64,000 bases of DNA from Poa pratensis (taxonomy: Eukaryota; Streptophyta; Magnoliopsida; Poales; Poaceae), in NCBI GenBank assembly GCA_947311845.1, contig CAMZMU010000071.1, positions 22,419,236 through 22,483,235 on the forward strand, read 5' to 3'. Position 1 is the first letter of the stretch. Every line of letters starts with the position of its first letter. This document shows positions 10,011 to 21,385 of the stretch, one piece after another. The position numbers and the translations under genes are program-made. The notes under the pieces are model-generated. The model had not been told where the DNA came from. It worked only from the letters and a program-made list of their open reading frames with translations, and did no database searches.

Positions 10011-13000
10011 ATGTGGATCCTCTTCTGGAATATCAGAGGGTTTGGGGTGCGGGGGTGCCGAACCCTTCTCAAAGACTACCTCCGTAAACATCACATCGAC
10101 GTAGTGATCCTCTTAGAAAATATTAAACAAGATTTCACCGACAATGAGCTTCAAAGTTTGGAGATTGGTGATAGGTTTCTCTGGTGCTGGCTGCCTGCGA
10201 ATGGTCATTCCGGGGGCATCCTTTTAGGTCTCAGAGATAGTCTGTTTGAAGTCGGAGCATTCGAAAAGGGTCATAGCTTCATGAGTGCGGCAACTCTCCA
10301 TAAACCGTCGGGCATGATCGTGGACATAATTGGGGTTTATGGTCCAGCTGATCATGCCCGATCTAGCCCTTTCCTTGATGAGCTATCTGCCAAGATCGCG
10401 AGGTGCACCCACCCAATTATTCTGGGTGGATATTTCAACCTCATTCGCTCGGCTGACGACAAGAACAACGACAAAGTTAATTGGTCCCGTATTGACCTAT
10501 TCAATGCACACATAGGGATGTGGGAACTTAATGAGCTACCGTGCACGGGTGCGCGGTATACCTGGTCCAATAAGCAACTCAACCCGATTAGATGCGTCCT
10601 AGACTGGGTTTTCATCTCTCCGGAACTGGATGTTCGTTTTCCTACCTGCTCGCTTGTAGTCGAAACTAGTCTGGGTGTCAGACCATACCCCTTTGATATT
10701 TGATTCGGGAGAGGGCTCCTTGATCCGCAGCAACCGTTTCTTCTTTGAAACTAGGTGGTTCGAACTAGAAAATTTTACACCCATGCTCCTTGACAAATGG
10801 AACCAGCTGGCCAGGGTGGTCGGTGGTAGAGACATCGTGGACTGGTGGAACTTCATGAGCGTCAAACTTCGGCAGTACCTGCGTGGGTGGAGCCGCAACC
10901 TTGGCAGGAATGCTAAGGTGGAGAAAAATCTTATCCTGAACCAGATTAAGGACCTAGACACTCGGGCAGACTCGGATGGGTTAGATGAGGAGGATTGGGC
11001 CTTCCGTCTACACCTTGAAGAACAACTTTTAAACATTCTCAAGATGGAAGAAGAGTACTGGAGACAGAGAGGCAGAATTAACTGGGCCCTGCGTGGGGAC
11101 GCAAACACGGGCTATTTCCATGCGATCGCCAATGGGAGGCGTCGAAAATGCCTTATATCCTCTCTTTCAACCCCGCAAGGACCGATCACTGACAAGAGAG
11201 AGCTTCAGGAACATATATATGACTTCAACCGTGCGCTGATGGGATCGGATGCACCGCGTAGCTGTGGTTTGGCACCTAACACGTGGGGCGTGAATAGGTG
11301 CGTTTCGGACGAGGAAAACCTTCGCCTCTCTCTTACTTACTCGGAGGAGAAGCTAGAAGCCCTAGTCATGTCCTTAAAATCGGATACGGCGCCAGGACCA
11401 TATGGGTTTCCGGTCCTGTTTTTCAAAAAGTGATGCGGGTTGGTGAAGAATGGGGTTCTTCATATTTTAAACGACTTCATTCTCGGAAGGATTGATATTT
11501 CTAGATTGAACTTTGGTGTTCTCTCCTTGATACCTAAGGTGCAGGAGGCTGACCTGATTTCCCAGTTTCGTCCAATTGCACTCATCAACGTCATCTTCAA
11601 AATTGTCTCGAAAGCGTTTGCCACTCGCCTAGATCCAATAGCTAATAGAATTATCAACCCTAATCAGACTGCTTTCATCAAGGGCCGTTTCATCCTGGAC
11701 GGGGCCTTAGCCCTTCAGGAATTTGTTCATGAACTGAAACACAAGAAGCTAGGGGGCATCTTGTTTAAAATCGACTTCGAGAAAGCCTATGATAGAGTCA
11801 ATTGGGATTTCCTCACAGAAGTTCTGCGTCGAAAGGGGTTCGACGCAGGCGTCATTCACAGACTCATGCAACTGGTCCAGGGGGGCCAGACGGCGATTTC
11901 AATCAACGGGGAGATGGGCCCTTTTTTCTGCAACAAAAGAGGGGTGCGCCAAGGGGACCCTCTCGCCCCCTGCTGTTCAATTTCATTGCGGAAGCGCTCT
12001 CGGCCATTCTATCTGCAGCTTCGGCTATGGGGCACATCCAGGGGGTTGTACCTCACCTAATTCCGGGAGGGGTTTCCCACCTTCAGTATGCTGATGACAC
12101 CTTGATTCTGATCCAAGACGATGACAGAGGGATTGCCAACTTGAAATTCTTGTTGATGTGCTTTGAAGAGATGTCTGGCCTTAAAATTAACTATCACAAA
12201 AGCGAGGTCATTGTTATGGGCAAACCGCGTGAGCACCGCCAAAGGGTGGCAGACATGCTCAATTGTAAGCTGGGCTCTTTTCCGTTCGTTTATCTCGGCC
12301 TTCCGGTTGCAGACAGAAAACTGACTGTGGACCAATGGAACTTCTTGGTCCTTAAATTGCGGCTAGGATTGAAACTTGGATTGGGAGGTTTGTTTCCTCC
12401 GGGGGGAGGTTGATCCTTTCCAATTCTTGCCTGGCCAGCTTGCCAATGTTCGCCATGGGCCTGTTCCTGCTCCAAGATGGAGTTCATGCTAAGTTCGACT
12501 CCCATAGAGCCAGGTTTTACTGCTAAATTGGCCAGCGGTCTGCCGCCCGAAGGAGTTTGGTGGTCTGGGGGATCATCAACTCTAAGCTCATGAACAAAGC
12601 CCTGTTGTTAAAATGGGTGTGGAAACTGTACCAACAGGAGGACAGCCTCTGGGCCAATTTGATCAGGGCCAAATACTTGGTTAATGATGATATCTTTGCA
12701 AGCTCAGCTTGGGTAAAATAAAACACCTCTTCAAATTAGGCGCTAGACACAACATTCGCAACAGAATGCGCACCCTTTTTGGACTGATTGCTGGCATGGG
12801 GCTGGTTGTCTCAAGGATAGATTCCCGCTCATCTTTGCTGTTTGCGATAACCATCAGATCTCTGTGGCTGGGCGGTGGCCCATTCTATTCGACTTCGCCG
12901 TTCTTTAGATTTGGCCGGCAGAGCTCAATGGGAGGAGCTGCTCCAGCTGATTGACCAGATTTCTCTATCTGAGGTACTAGATTCTGTGACCTGGTCGTTA

Positions 13001-13451
13001 GAGGCTTCGGGCCAATTCTCGGTTGCCTCCATGTACGCTAAACTGGCCCAAGGGGCGACGTTGCCCATTTCCGTGGTGTTTGGGCAGCAAACTTACCACT
13101 GAAAATTAAATCTTTTCCTGGCAGATGATTATTGACCGGCTCCCATCACGACAGGTGCTCGCTTCAAGGCAGGGGCCTTCGGACGGGTCCTGTGCTCTGT
13201 GTGGTGCCGCGGAAGACGCTTCCCACATGTTTTTCTCCTGCTCCTTAGCAAAATTTTCCTGGAGTGTGCTGCGGCAGCTCCTCGGAAACCGATGGTGCAC
13301 TGCCAACTTTGCGCAATTCTTTGCCATCCTTAGTAGTTTGTCGGGTCAAACGAGTAGGGTGGTGTGGTCTTTATTTATTGCGCAATCTTGGCATTATGGA
13401 ACATTCACAACAAGCTATCCATTGAGCGCAAGATTATTAAACATCCGCTGA
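10011..13451 (+). pseudogene. LINE ORF2, endonuclease and reverse transcriptase (broken)
   Basis: The start 'MWILFWNIRGFG' is the typical beginning of the APE-like endonuclease. The usual GDFN box reads GGYFN, losing a catalytic Asp, and 'SDHTPL' lies in another frame after a shift near 10670. The RT follows with 'FKIDFEKAYDRVNWDFL' near 11770, 'GVRQGDPLAP' near 11942 and the catalytic YADD at 12087-12098. A zf-RVT-like 'CALCGAAEDASHMFFSC' is near 13190. At least four frameshifts separate these blocks. ORF2 nicks the target and copies the RNA; this copy cannot. Confidence 0.85.
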
Positions 13452-13803
13452 TGTCATCTACAAAACTCTTATATTTTTGCAGCTATGGTGCCTAAATGCC
13501 AAGGCCAAGGACCGACCAAGATTAGAGGAGCTGGTCGCCAAGCTCAAGCTGTTATATACAGCAAATTGCCCGAGAAGTCCGAGGTATCCGCGTAGGTCGA
13601 GCCAGAGCTGAGCGTGGCTGCTGCTCGAGCTCCTTCCCGTTCTTCTGGGGTGGCGCCCCTTAGCTAGCCTGTTTACCGTCCTTTCGATCTTGCTGTCGTT
13701 TTTTCTTATGGCTAAACTGTACGCCGCAGCATGTAACCGTATTCTGTGTGAACTTGCTGGTCTTATTAATTTAAGGCTGGGCACGTGTGCCTTTTTTCTA
13801 AAA

Positions 13804-13817
13804 AACATCCCTCCACA
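13804..13817. repeat. Right target-site duplication of the LINE
   Basis: This exact second copy of aacatccctccaca directly follows the A-rich LINE tail. Confidence 0.85.
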
Positions 13818-14115
13818 TATTGTCCTGCCTCAACGCTCACCAACTCTGAGAAATGAGAACTGGGCAGTCAGCCACGCTGCCGCAACCATTCCTGGCCAGA
13901 CACAGCGCGCGGACAGTACTTCCCTCTCGTTTCATCAGGCTTGCCTTGCACCACGCAGCCCTGATAACCGCCACAAGACTGCCCTGGTGTGCCATTGGCT
14001 TGTACACACCAAATTCGATTACATATATAACTTGTGAATGTGGATCACTCACCAAGCTTCAGTTCTTCTACCTGTGGTGAAGGAGAACTAAACAACCAGC
14101 CGATCAAGCCATACC
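13818..14115 (+). promoter_or_regulatory. Proximal promoter and leader of the Y3IP1-like gene
   Basis: An 'acatatataac' TATA-like box lies at about 14020-14030, some 90 bases before the ATG. A CCAAT-type element (ccattgg) is at about 13992 and a 'ctgataacc' GATA/I-box-like motif near 13960; the latter is common in light-regulated plant promoters. The LINE insertion has moved everything upstream of 13818 about 7 kb away. Motif function is inferred. Confidence 0.45.
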
Positions 14116-14952
14116 ATGAGGGCTCTCGCACTGCCCCCTTCTCAGAGCTCCTCGTTTGGGCTTTACCAGAGCACGCCCTCCTTCAGGCCGAGCAGTGCAG
14201 TCCCAGATCAGTGAAGGCCTACGCAAAAGCAGACGAGGAGGAGGAGGAGGAGGAGAAAGAAGCCCAAGCAGTCCTTGTTCGGGAACATCACGGAGGCGCT
14301 GGACTTCTCGCAGGTCCGGTCGGAGAAGGATGCGGAGCTGCTGTATGAAGCCAGGGATTCCATCAAAGAGGAAGGAAGGATGACAAGGGAACAGGTATAC
14401 ATCATATATTGATATACCGTACTACCAACGCACAGAAATCTACAACTTTTTCTTGCTCATGAACTTCTGGTTGGATTTGCAATTCAGTATGCAGCTCTTC
14501 GGAGGAAAATTGGCGGCACCTACAAGGATTTCTTCAAGTCATACGTTGATGGTATGCTATCTATACCCTCCTGATCATTTCAGTGACGGTTTCTCAAATG
14601 AATAACTATATGTTTTGTGTGCTTTTTACTTCTCAGACAGTGATTTTTTACAGATCCTGCTAGGCATAACAGCCTGTTAGAATTAATGACGGTTTAATCA
14701 AAAATTAGTTATCCGTTGTTTAGCAAAAGTATACACTAAATCATGCCCCTGAATAACCAACCAATGTTGTTTCTGAATGCAGTTGATGGGGAATACGTGG
14801 AGGAAGGTTGGGTGGACAAGACCTGCAAAGTTTGCAAGAAAGACACAAGGGGGGAGCCAAGGCAAGTTGACAAACTAGGAAGATATATGCATGTGGCGTG
14901 CGCAGAGAACTCTAAACCGACAAACTTCTTTTCCAAACTCTTCGGCAGATGA
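14116..14952 (+). CDS. Ycf3-interacting protein 1 (Y3IP1/CEST)-like, chloroplast; two apparent frameshifts
   Basis: Exons are 14116-14394, 14488-14551 and 14783-14952, with GT-AG introns. The Ser-rich start (MRALALPPSQSSS) resembles a chloroplast transit peptide. An acidic Glu run follows, then 'SLFGNITEALDFSQVRSEKD', 'YAALRRKIGGTYKDFFKSY', 'EEGWVDKTCKVCKKDTRGEP' and an end at 'FFSKLFGR'. The CxxC and later HVAC may bind metal. From memory of the family this fits Y3IP1, which helps Ycf3 assemble photosystem I at thylakoids. Exon 1 is not continuous: the frame from the ATG stops at 14212, the acidic stretch is one frame off, and the frame returns after the A-run near 14257. One lost C near 14202 and one extra A near 14257 would explain this. 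It may be a recent pseudogene or have assembly errors. It is convergent with the next gene. Confidence 0.65.
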
Positions 14953-15328
14953 ACTTCTTTTGTACCATCAAGCCCATTGTTTGACACATGATTAGATAAA
15001 TAGATGGAAGCTACAATCTCAAGGATGAACTGTATTGTGTACCGAGTTGTCTATGTGGTTTGGTTTTTTAGGAGCATCTGCACATTCCAATTCAATTTAG
15101 TTGATGTATCAGGTAACAGACAAACAGTGGCATGGTTCAGGGAAAACTGAATGAACCACTGAAAACTTTATACATATTGGCACAATATTCAACAGGTTAA
15201 CATTATGAGCTATTATCTACTAGGTAGTGCTCCTAAAGTCCTATGCTGAATATAGGAGGAGCTTAACAGAAACTTAAGTCAACAGACTTCTACTATAGAG
15301 CTAATTGATCATACTTACCTAATGGTTG
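14953..15328. other. Shared 3' intergenic space between convergent genes
   Basis: AT-rich sequence between the stop codons of two convergent genes. It presumably holds both 3' untranslated regions and poly(A) signals. No other feature seen. Confidence 0.5.
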
Positions 15329-16649
15329 TTATGTGGTGTTTTCAGAAGTCCATTGCATTAAACTTAGATAAATAAACCTGCACCTGACGACAGTGCATCC
15401 AACCTTAAATCCCGGCATGACTGTAAAGCCAACACTGAACTTCTCCTCCGTGGTCATCTTAGCTGGCGTACTCCATATGTTCCTTTCGAAATTGAACACC
15501 ACTGTTGACATAAAACATTTCAGCTCTAGGATTCAAACAGCGAGCAACTGCGAGTAGTGCCCATGCATATCTTGCCATTTTCACAAATTTCTGGTAAAAT
15601 TGTGTCCTTGGATGTCCGCCGCTCTCGACAAATGCTCTGTGATCTAAATTTCCAAAGAATGAATCCTCCATACTGTGGGGAAAAGCCACTAGATACTTTG
15701 CTCTACAATATCTCCCAAAACTAGAGTCTGGATCACTCATGAGAGCATCAAATGGATCTCTGAAACTCATAACAGTATCAAAAGATTCCAGGGAAATATG
15801 CTCCTCTCTGTCCCCCATTAGCATCACGCAAGCAAAATAGGCCTCAACAGCATACTTCTTGTCAGCCTTTCTCTCATATACAACATTACTGTCTATTGGA
15901 AATGTGGACTGGCCGAGATTCCATCCAGAAACTTTTGTCCAGGCAATGACGAATTTTGAGAAGTCATGGATACACTTGGCTGAACGCTCATGTAGATCCA
16001 TGAAAATTTCAGTTGATACCCCCCTCCTGACTGTGAAGGATCCTTCTCTGCACAATGCACTCCGACCAATCTTCTCCTCCAGTGCCATGTTCTTCCTTTC
16101 CAGTTCGTCCAACTCCGGTCGAAGCCAACCGATCTGTGAGTCTTTCTTGCAGATGTCAGCCTGCATCTTCATCACCAAATTCTGATGCTCCTGAATTCTA
16201 TAGTTCAGATGACGCGGGTACCTTGGGTTGCTCCATTCGCTCACATTAACATACAGACCATTCAGCTCAGCAGTCTCTTCGAGCGCCGACGCAAAACGCT
16301 CGTCGGCGATCATAATCTCTTCAGGATCATACGGCATTAGAGCTTTCTGAATATTGACATAAGCCACCTTGAGGCCAGAAATCCCTTCGAGGAGCTTCTC
16401 GACAACCGCCTCTTCGCAGCGGGCAGAGGAAGTTTCAGAGAGGTTCTCGCTGTCTGACGACACCTGCTGCGGGTGCACTTTCAGGTGCGCGCCGTCTTCG
16501 CTGCTCTCGCCGGTGGCGGTGCTGTCGGCCTTGGGCAGCTTCTCGCGGACTGTCGGCGCGACGCCGACGGAGTGCACCTTGCAGATGTCGGAGATGCGGA
16601 ACCGCAGACCGGACGGCGTCCGCTTCGCCTTCCTCGTCGTCGGCTCCAT
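15329..16649 (-). CDS. DUF641 protein, GIL1/IRKI family (GRAVITROPIC IN THE LIGHT 1-like), C-terminus frameshifted
   Basis: The main frame starts at 16649 (MEPTTRKAKRTPSG); an in-frame ATG at 16673 is possible. An acidic, Ser-rich N-terminus is followed by the DUF641 hallmark 'LEGISGLKVAYVNIQKALMP' and 'DPEEIMIADE'. A coiled-coil stretch (about residues 155-195) and the conserved C-terminal block with 'MEDSFFGNLDHRAFVESGGH' come next. The frame stops at 15459, but the family's usual ending (EEKFSVGFTVMPGFKVG) continues one frame over to about 15370. A 1-base insertion or 2-base deletion near 15460-15500 therefore separates them. GIL1 proteins act in light control of shoot gravitropism; function here is by family only. 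The body is otherwise intact over ~396 residues, so assembly error is as likely as decay. Confidence 0.75.
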
Positions 16650-16679
16650 CGGAGAAATAATTCCGTCGTGCAAGGCGAG

Positions 16680-17345
16680 AGATACACGCAGCTTCCGTCC
16701 GGCAACGATTGTCCTTTCCTTCAGGCTGTTTCAGACAGGAAGTCAAGCATGCACGAAATCCGAGATTTAAAATCACAGCTTATTTCGACGAGACTGAGTT
16801 GCACTTAATTCTGTCAGATCAATGCCAAGAACCTACCGGTGCCTGAAAAAAAATCGTGTGTGGGATTTGAGTTTAGGCGATTGCTAGGCATTAACAGAAC
16901 ATCAAAACAAGAGCACGATCGATCATGTAACGGTGAAATCGTGGGTAGGGATACGGTGTGGTACCTTTCTTCAGTGGCCGGCCGGCCGGCTACGGGAATT
17001 CCAGGGAGGGACGGCGGGCGTTCTTGCACACCTGCACGGAATGGAAGAAGCGAAAAGCCTGCAAGAAGAAGAAGAGGCTGCAGCGAGCGTGAGTGAGGAG
17101 GTGGTCGCACAGAATCTTCCTCCGGGTGAGTGGAGGGCAGAGAGGTTATGGGAGAGACCTCGTGGGCTCCAATGGATTCGAACGAGAAAGAAAAAGGGGT
17201 GGATCGAGGACGAGTAGGGAAGTGGGCGGATTTGTTTTGTAATCCCCAGACGCCAAGGATTTGATGAGAGGAGAGGGTGCGGCCGACCAAAGGAAGCGGG
17301 CTTGGAAAAACCCTAATCTCTCGGCTCTCCTCCGTAAACACTGTA
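16680..17345 (-). promoter_or_regulatory. 5' leader and promoter region of the DUF641 gene
   Basis: GC-rich, C/T-rich on the minus strand and free of repeats, this region lies directly upstream of the gene start. Minus-strand 'ctagggtttttcc'-like sequence near 17310 resembles grass 5' leaders. A leader intron is possible but its borders cannot be fixed by eye. Confidence 0.4.
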
Positions 17346-17704
17346 ACTGCCCATCTCATTAATTTAGATTCTGTAACTGCAGATCTGACTTCCGGCCTTC
17401 TATTCCAGATCTTACCGCGGGGATAGAAGGAGGATATTCAGAGGAGGTGTCACGTTGCAATAAAAAAGTTATTTTTAATTGGTGATATTTGATCGTGGGA
17501 GAGACAGAGTTTGAATATAGTGTTCTGCATCTGAGTGATCAGTGAAGTGCTATATTCATTCCGTAAAAAATATGAAATCCTACATGAAAAACTAATATTC
17601 GGAACGTTTCAATTCGTGTGGAAGGGCTTGAGCGGAGGGACACACAGGAAGGAAGACGAGGATGGAGGAATAGGAACATGAGGGGAAAGGAGGAAAAGAG
17701 GGCA
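17346..17704. other. Intergenic, nothing recognised
   Basis: AT-rich, low-complexity to mixed sequence between the DUF641 promoter and the first SINE. No frame, inverted repeat or known terminus seen. Confidence 0.4.
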
Positions 17705-17948
17705 CCCCAGAACTTGCCTGTGGCAAGATGGTTAGAAGGGTGGTTGTACTCCCAGATCATCAGAGTTCATATCCTAGATTTGACATGTCGACAGCGAGGC
17801 GTCTGTGGTGACTTCGTCAATCTTAATACCCGACCGCCGGCTCAGTTTTTCGGAGGTGCTCATAGGGGTAGGGTGTGCGTGTGTGCGTTCATAGGGGTGA
17901 GGGTGTGCACGTGTATGTGAGCGTCTGCGTTACTGTGTTTAAAAAAAA
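17705..17948 (+). mobile_element. tRNA-derived SINE, copy 1 (internal deletion)
   Basis: The head carries RNA polymerase III promoter boxes: a box A-like 'tggcaagatggttag' at 17721 and a box B-like 'gagttcatatcc' near 17764. The tail is GT-rich ('gtgtgcgtgtgtgcgttc') and ends in an A-run at 17941-17948. Compared with copies 2 and 3 it lacks about 40 bases after 'gatttgaca'. SINEs borrow LINE enzymes for transposition. TSDs are not clear. Confidence 0.7.
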
Positions 17949-17952
17949 GGAG

Positions 17953-18243
17953 ACCCGGAACTTGTGGTAACATGGTAAGAAGGGTGGTTATACCCAGAGC
18001 AAGACAGTTTAAATCCCAGATTTGACACTGGTGTTTATCATTTAGGTCAAATTTTCTTCAATGGGAGACGATATTTCTGTCGACAGCGATGCGTCTATGG
18101 TGACTTCATCGATCTTAAGACCTGACTCGCCGACTCAGTCTTCCGAAGATGCTCATAGGGGTAAGATGTGCGTGTGTGTTCTTTGGGGTGAGTGTGTACA
18201 CATGTATGTGAGCGGCTACGTTTGTCCTGTGTTCGTAAAAAAA
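17953..18243 (+). mobile_element. tRNA-derived SINE, copy 2
   Basis: Same family and orientation as copy 1, starting only five bases after its A-run. It has the shared head ('gaacttgtgg', 'aagaagggtggtt'), the middle 'ctcataggggtaagatgtgcg' type block and an A-run at 18237-18243. The box B region is more diverged. The head-to-tail pair may be insertion into or next to the A-tail of copy 1. Confidence 0.65.
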
Positions 18244-19200
18244 GGAAGCTATTCGGGCGGTGGTAGCTCAACGGTGTTGTGCTCTGCTTGAAAACGACGC
18301 ATTGGAGTTCACGGCGTGTTGTTCTCTAGAGGCCGTGTGGCGACGAACGTGGTTCTTTGGTGTTATATCGTCGTCAAGCTTTCTCTACCAATGTTGTTGC
18401 TTGTTATGCACCTTGGCGTTTCTTGCTTGGTTCAATCCTGTTAAGCCTGTAAGCAACAGTGCAAGCACAGTGGTGGTGATGATCCTAGTGGTGCGGTCTT
18501 CGATGGTGTAGTTGGTCTCGACGGTGCGCAGTGTGTGATGGTGCGCTCGAGCTCAGCTTCGTCTCGACAAATTTACACGTCCTATAAGAGCTCATCATCT
18601 TCCGTAGCTCACCCTAGGTGACCGTGCCCTCTGTTTTTTGCCTTTCGTTGTTTCCTCCTGGCTTGTTCTTGTGTGTGTGCAATGGTTTGCTGTAATCTAA
18701 GTTCAGCATTATGTGTCTGTTTCGCTGCTTTTGATGTTATTAATGTAACCCTCAGGTTTTTGGACTTTTATTTTAGTGAAACCCCCGCTCTAATTCCTTC
18801 ACGGAGTTGTGTTCTAGGGCTACAGGGTGAAATGCTCACGTACTCACGTTCTAGTCGTGCCCGTATAAAAAAGAGGAGATAAGTGATGAGTGTGATTTAA
18901 AGTCTGTACTTTTGTAGTGAAATATTAGTACTCATTTAATTTGTACTTAACCCATGCATACACTTGGTTTAGAGACTAGATAATGAGTTCCACAATCGAA
19001 CAACTTTATATATGTACTCCAATGTGCGTGCTTAAACAACCCAAAGCGGTAAAGGCCCAATGTGCTAAAACTTCGGTGCAAAGTTTCGCTAAACACGTCA
19101 GGATTTGTTGTAAAGTATTGCCTTGTTTGTATGGTCTACCTGTAAATTTAACAAGTTAACAAAGGCTCGTCCGCTAGTTATTAACCATTCATGATAAATT
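18244..19200. other. Intergenic, nothing recognised except a short block shared with 29080
   Basis: Weak short frames only. Bases 19033-19103 ('aaacaacccaaagcggtaaa' onward to 'gctaaacacgt') match 29080-29140 closely. This suggests that the segmental duplication carrying the RING-H2 copies once extended to here. Confidence 0.45.
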
Positions 19201-19201
19201 A

Positions 19202-20168
19202 CTAGCAAAATGCCCGTGCGTTGCAACGGGAGGAAAAAATAAATTTTTTTGTTAAAAATATTGACGCGCCCAAATATTTGTCGAAATTCTATCTACCCAT
19301 GTAACTCTACCGTGGCTGAGCACGAGTAGCAGCAGAGACCAACATAGTTGAGACGGGCTGGCAAAGACCAACAAATATTTATGTCTAAATTAGCTTAGAG
19401 CGGAGGGAAAGACATGGATAATTCGACGGTACGACTGTACAATATTTATTGAAGCAGGTAAAAAAGAAGACAAAAAAAGGGCGGTGCGCGATCACTCTCT
19501 CTGGCTCTCCGCTCCATTGACCTTGCTAGATCCCATCCCAAATTCCTCACTCTCCAAGTCCAACTCCATCTTCTTCCTCCACCGGCTGCTCTCTCATGGC
19601 CTTACGGCTGACGCCCCCCATGTCCCCGCCTACCCCCCACGCGGCCACGCGTCCTATAGCTCCTTACCGCGCCGCCTCGTCGCCCGCGAAACCTCTGTAA
19701 ATAGCCACCTCGCTCCAACACGGGCTCCGGCCACCCTCCGGCGCCACGCACGGCCCTCAGAACTCCCAGCTCTCCGGCTCCGCGCACTCCGGTCCTCCGT
19801 ACTCCCACGCGAACTCCTCGCCTGCAAGGCCGAGCTGGCGCTGAAACCCCGGCACCACGGCTGGCGCGTTGTCGTCGACGAACCGGGTGATGCACATATC
19901 AAGCCAGATCTCAGCCGCCTTGCGTGAGGCCGGCGATGACGCACATCAGATACTACACCGCCGACGTAGTCCCCCCTGTGCCACGCTAGGCCGCAGCGGC
20001 AGCCCCGATCCCAGACCGACATTGACGTGGAATCAATGGCGGCAGAGACCTTGGCGAGGGAGCGTTGTCGCCGATTCGTCGTGGTGGAGGATTGACGGTG
20101 CGCTGCTGAAGGATGATGAGCGTGCGCGAGGAAACACAATATGTAATTTCTATTTATATTAGTATCAA
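19202..20168 (-). mobile_element. Non-autonomous Helitron (3' end clear, 5' end tentative)
   Basis: Read on the minus strand, the left edge has a short hairpin (cccgt...acgggc), seven bases, then CTAG followed by T. This is the classic Helitron 3' terminus inserted before a T. The minus-strand sequence at about 20168 ('gatactaatataaatag') resembles a mutated plant Helitron 5' start. No Rep/helicase frame is present. The GC-rich core at 19480-20110 may be captured host DNA; its open frames on both strands show no domain. Confidence 0.55.
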
Positions 20169-21267
20169 CTTAGGAACATGATTTTGTACTTGGTAGGTGT
20201 TTTCATTATTAGCAGAAAGAGAAATACAACACCAGTTCAAATAACTGCACCCAACATAACCCAACTTGGTAGGTGTTGGATCACAGAATATCTCTCACTT
20301 ATGTTGTCCAGGATGTTATCTGGCGTAAAGATACCAATAAACTAAGATGGTTATGTACTTATGTTCTTAAAGTAGATACATAACAGACATTTCAGGATAA
20401 GTGTATTAACTTCTTGATGCTACCGATGAATTAGTATGCTACCATTTGTACATAAGCTTTTATCCATTTCCGTGTGGAATAATAGGAGACCAAGTTCTAA
20501 CAAGTCATGACAGACCCGTGTTGGCTCACTTGCATCATTTACTGATACTAATGCAACAAGTGTTGGCAGTAATCAGGGCATGTAAATAGTTCAGGCTTAT
20601 GATCAAACCGTGACTTTCTTATGATATTATAATTTGAGATGAGGATCTACAGTTACTGTGAAGAAGCAGTTGATTGAGCTGCAACTCCTAAATTATGCTA
20701 ACTGTTGTTGGCTTTTGTTACAGGTTCCAGTTCATTCCCCAGCTGCTCTAATTGAACAGACTATTTGGCATTATGTATGTGCTTATCCTCGGCCCAACAG
20801 ATGATACCGGATAAAGCGAGTTATTTCCTTACGAGAAGCATGTGTAGCAGCTTTTGCTTGTGCGCTCTAGTAGTTGTTCCTTGGAAGTTGATTCCAAATC
20901 CATTATTCTTGAAGAGGTAAACAAGCGACATTACACAAACCTCGAAGTAGTTTGCTATATTTAAGTATACCAACTTTGGATATGAATGGTTTGGGGTAAT
21001 TGTTATGACAGTTCTAAGTTGTGCGAGAACTTAGGATTTTACCTTGAACCTGAAGCTATTGGTTAACAGTGGTGATATATTTACCCGAACTGCTGCCGTT
21101 GGTTAGGTCTTGGAATGGATTCTCTACCCCAGTAAACTTTGATGATCCCATATAGATTCTTGGATTGGATTGTTGATTCAGTTTCTTCCTGTTTGTGCGT
21201 CTTGTACAGTTACAGTACAATTATAGTTCTTGCTTGGATTTTTGCAATTTGTACTCCTTTGAAGATC
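20169..21267. other. Intergenic, no gene supported
   Basis: AT-rich sequence with occasional splice-like motifs (for example 'ttgttacag' near 20722) but no continuous coding frame. Origin unknown. Confidence 0.4.
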
Positions 21268-21385
21268 TTGCTTGTGTACTGAACTTGGAGCAACGCAATA
21301 ACTTGAGTTCTTTGCTTGTGTACTTAACTTGGAGCGATGCAATAACTTGAGTTCTTGCTTGTGTACAACTTGAGTTCTTGCTTGT
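21268..21385. repeat. Short tandem repeats with 'cttgcttgtgtac' core
   Basis: Two to three units of about 50 bases ('cttgcttgtgtac', 'aacttggagc', 'gcaataacttgagtt') repeat with few changes, then the last part repeats again. Not coding. Confidence 0.65.

Larger units (their letters stand above)
6866..13803 (+). mobile_element. LINE (non-LTR retrotransposon), about 6.9 kb, decayed
   Basis: The element is bounded by a perfect 14-base target duplication. It has the order 5' leader, gag-like ORF1 with CCHC knuckles, and ORF2 with APE endonuclease, reverse transcriptase and zf-RVT regions. It ends in a short A-rich tail ('ttttttctaaaa') directly before the right duplication. The length and both ORFs suggest an insertion close to full length, not 5' truncated. 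Frameshifts and stops in both ORFs make it inactive now. The order matches plant L1-type LINEs. Confidence 0.9.

Noticed and set aside
16435..16808. Plus and minus frames overlapping the DUF641 N-terminus
   Set aside because: Shadows of the DUF641 gene, which has clear family motifs on the minus strand.
19484..19927. 147-residue open frame within the Helitron
   Set aside because: The opposite strand is equally open and no domain is visible. Kept only as possible captured DNA.
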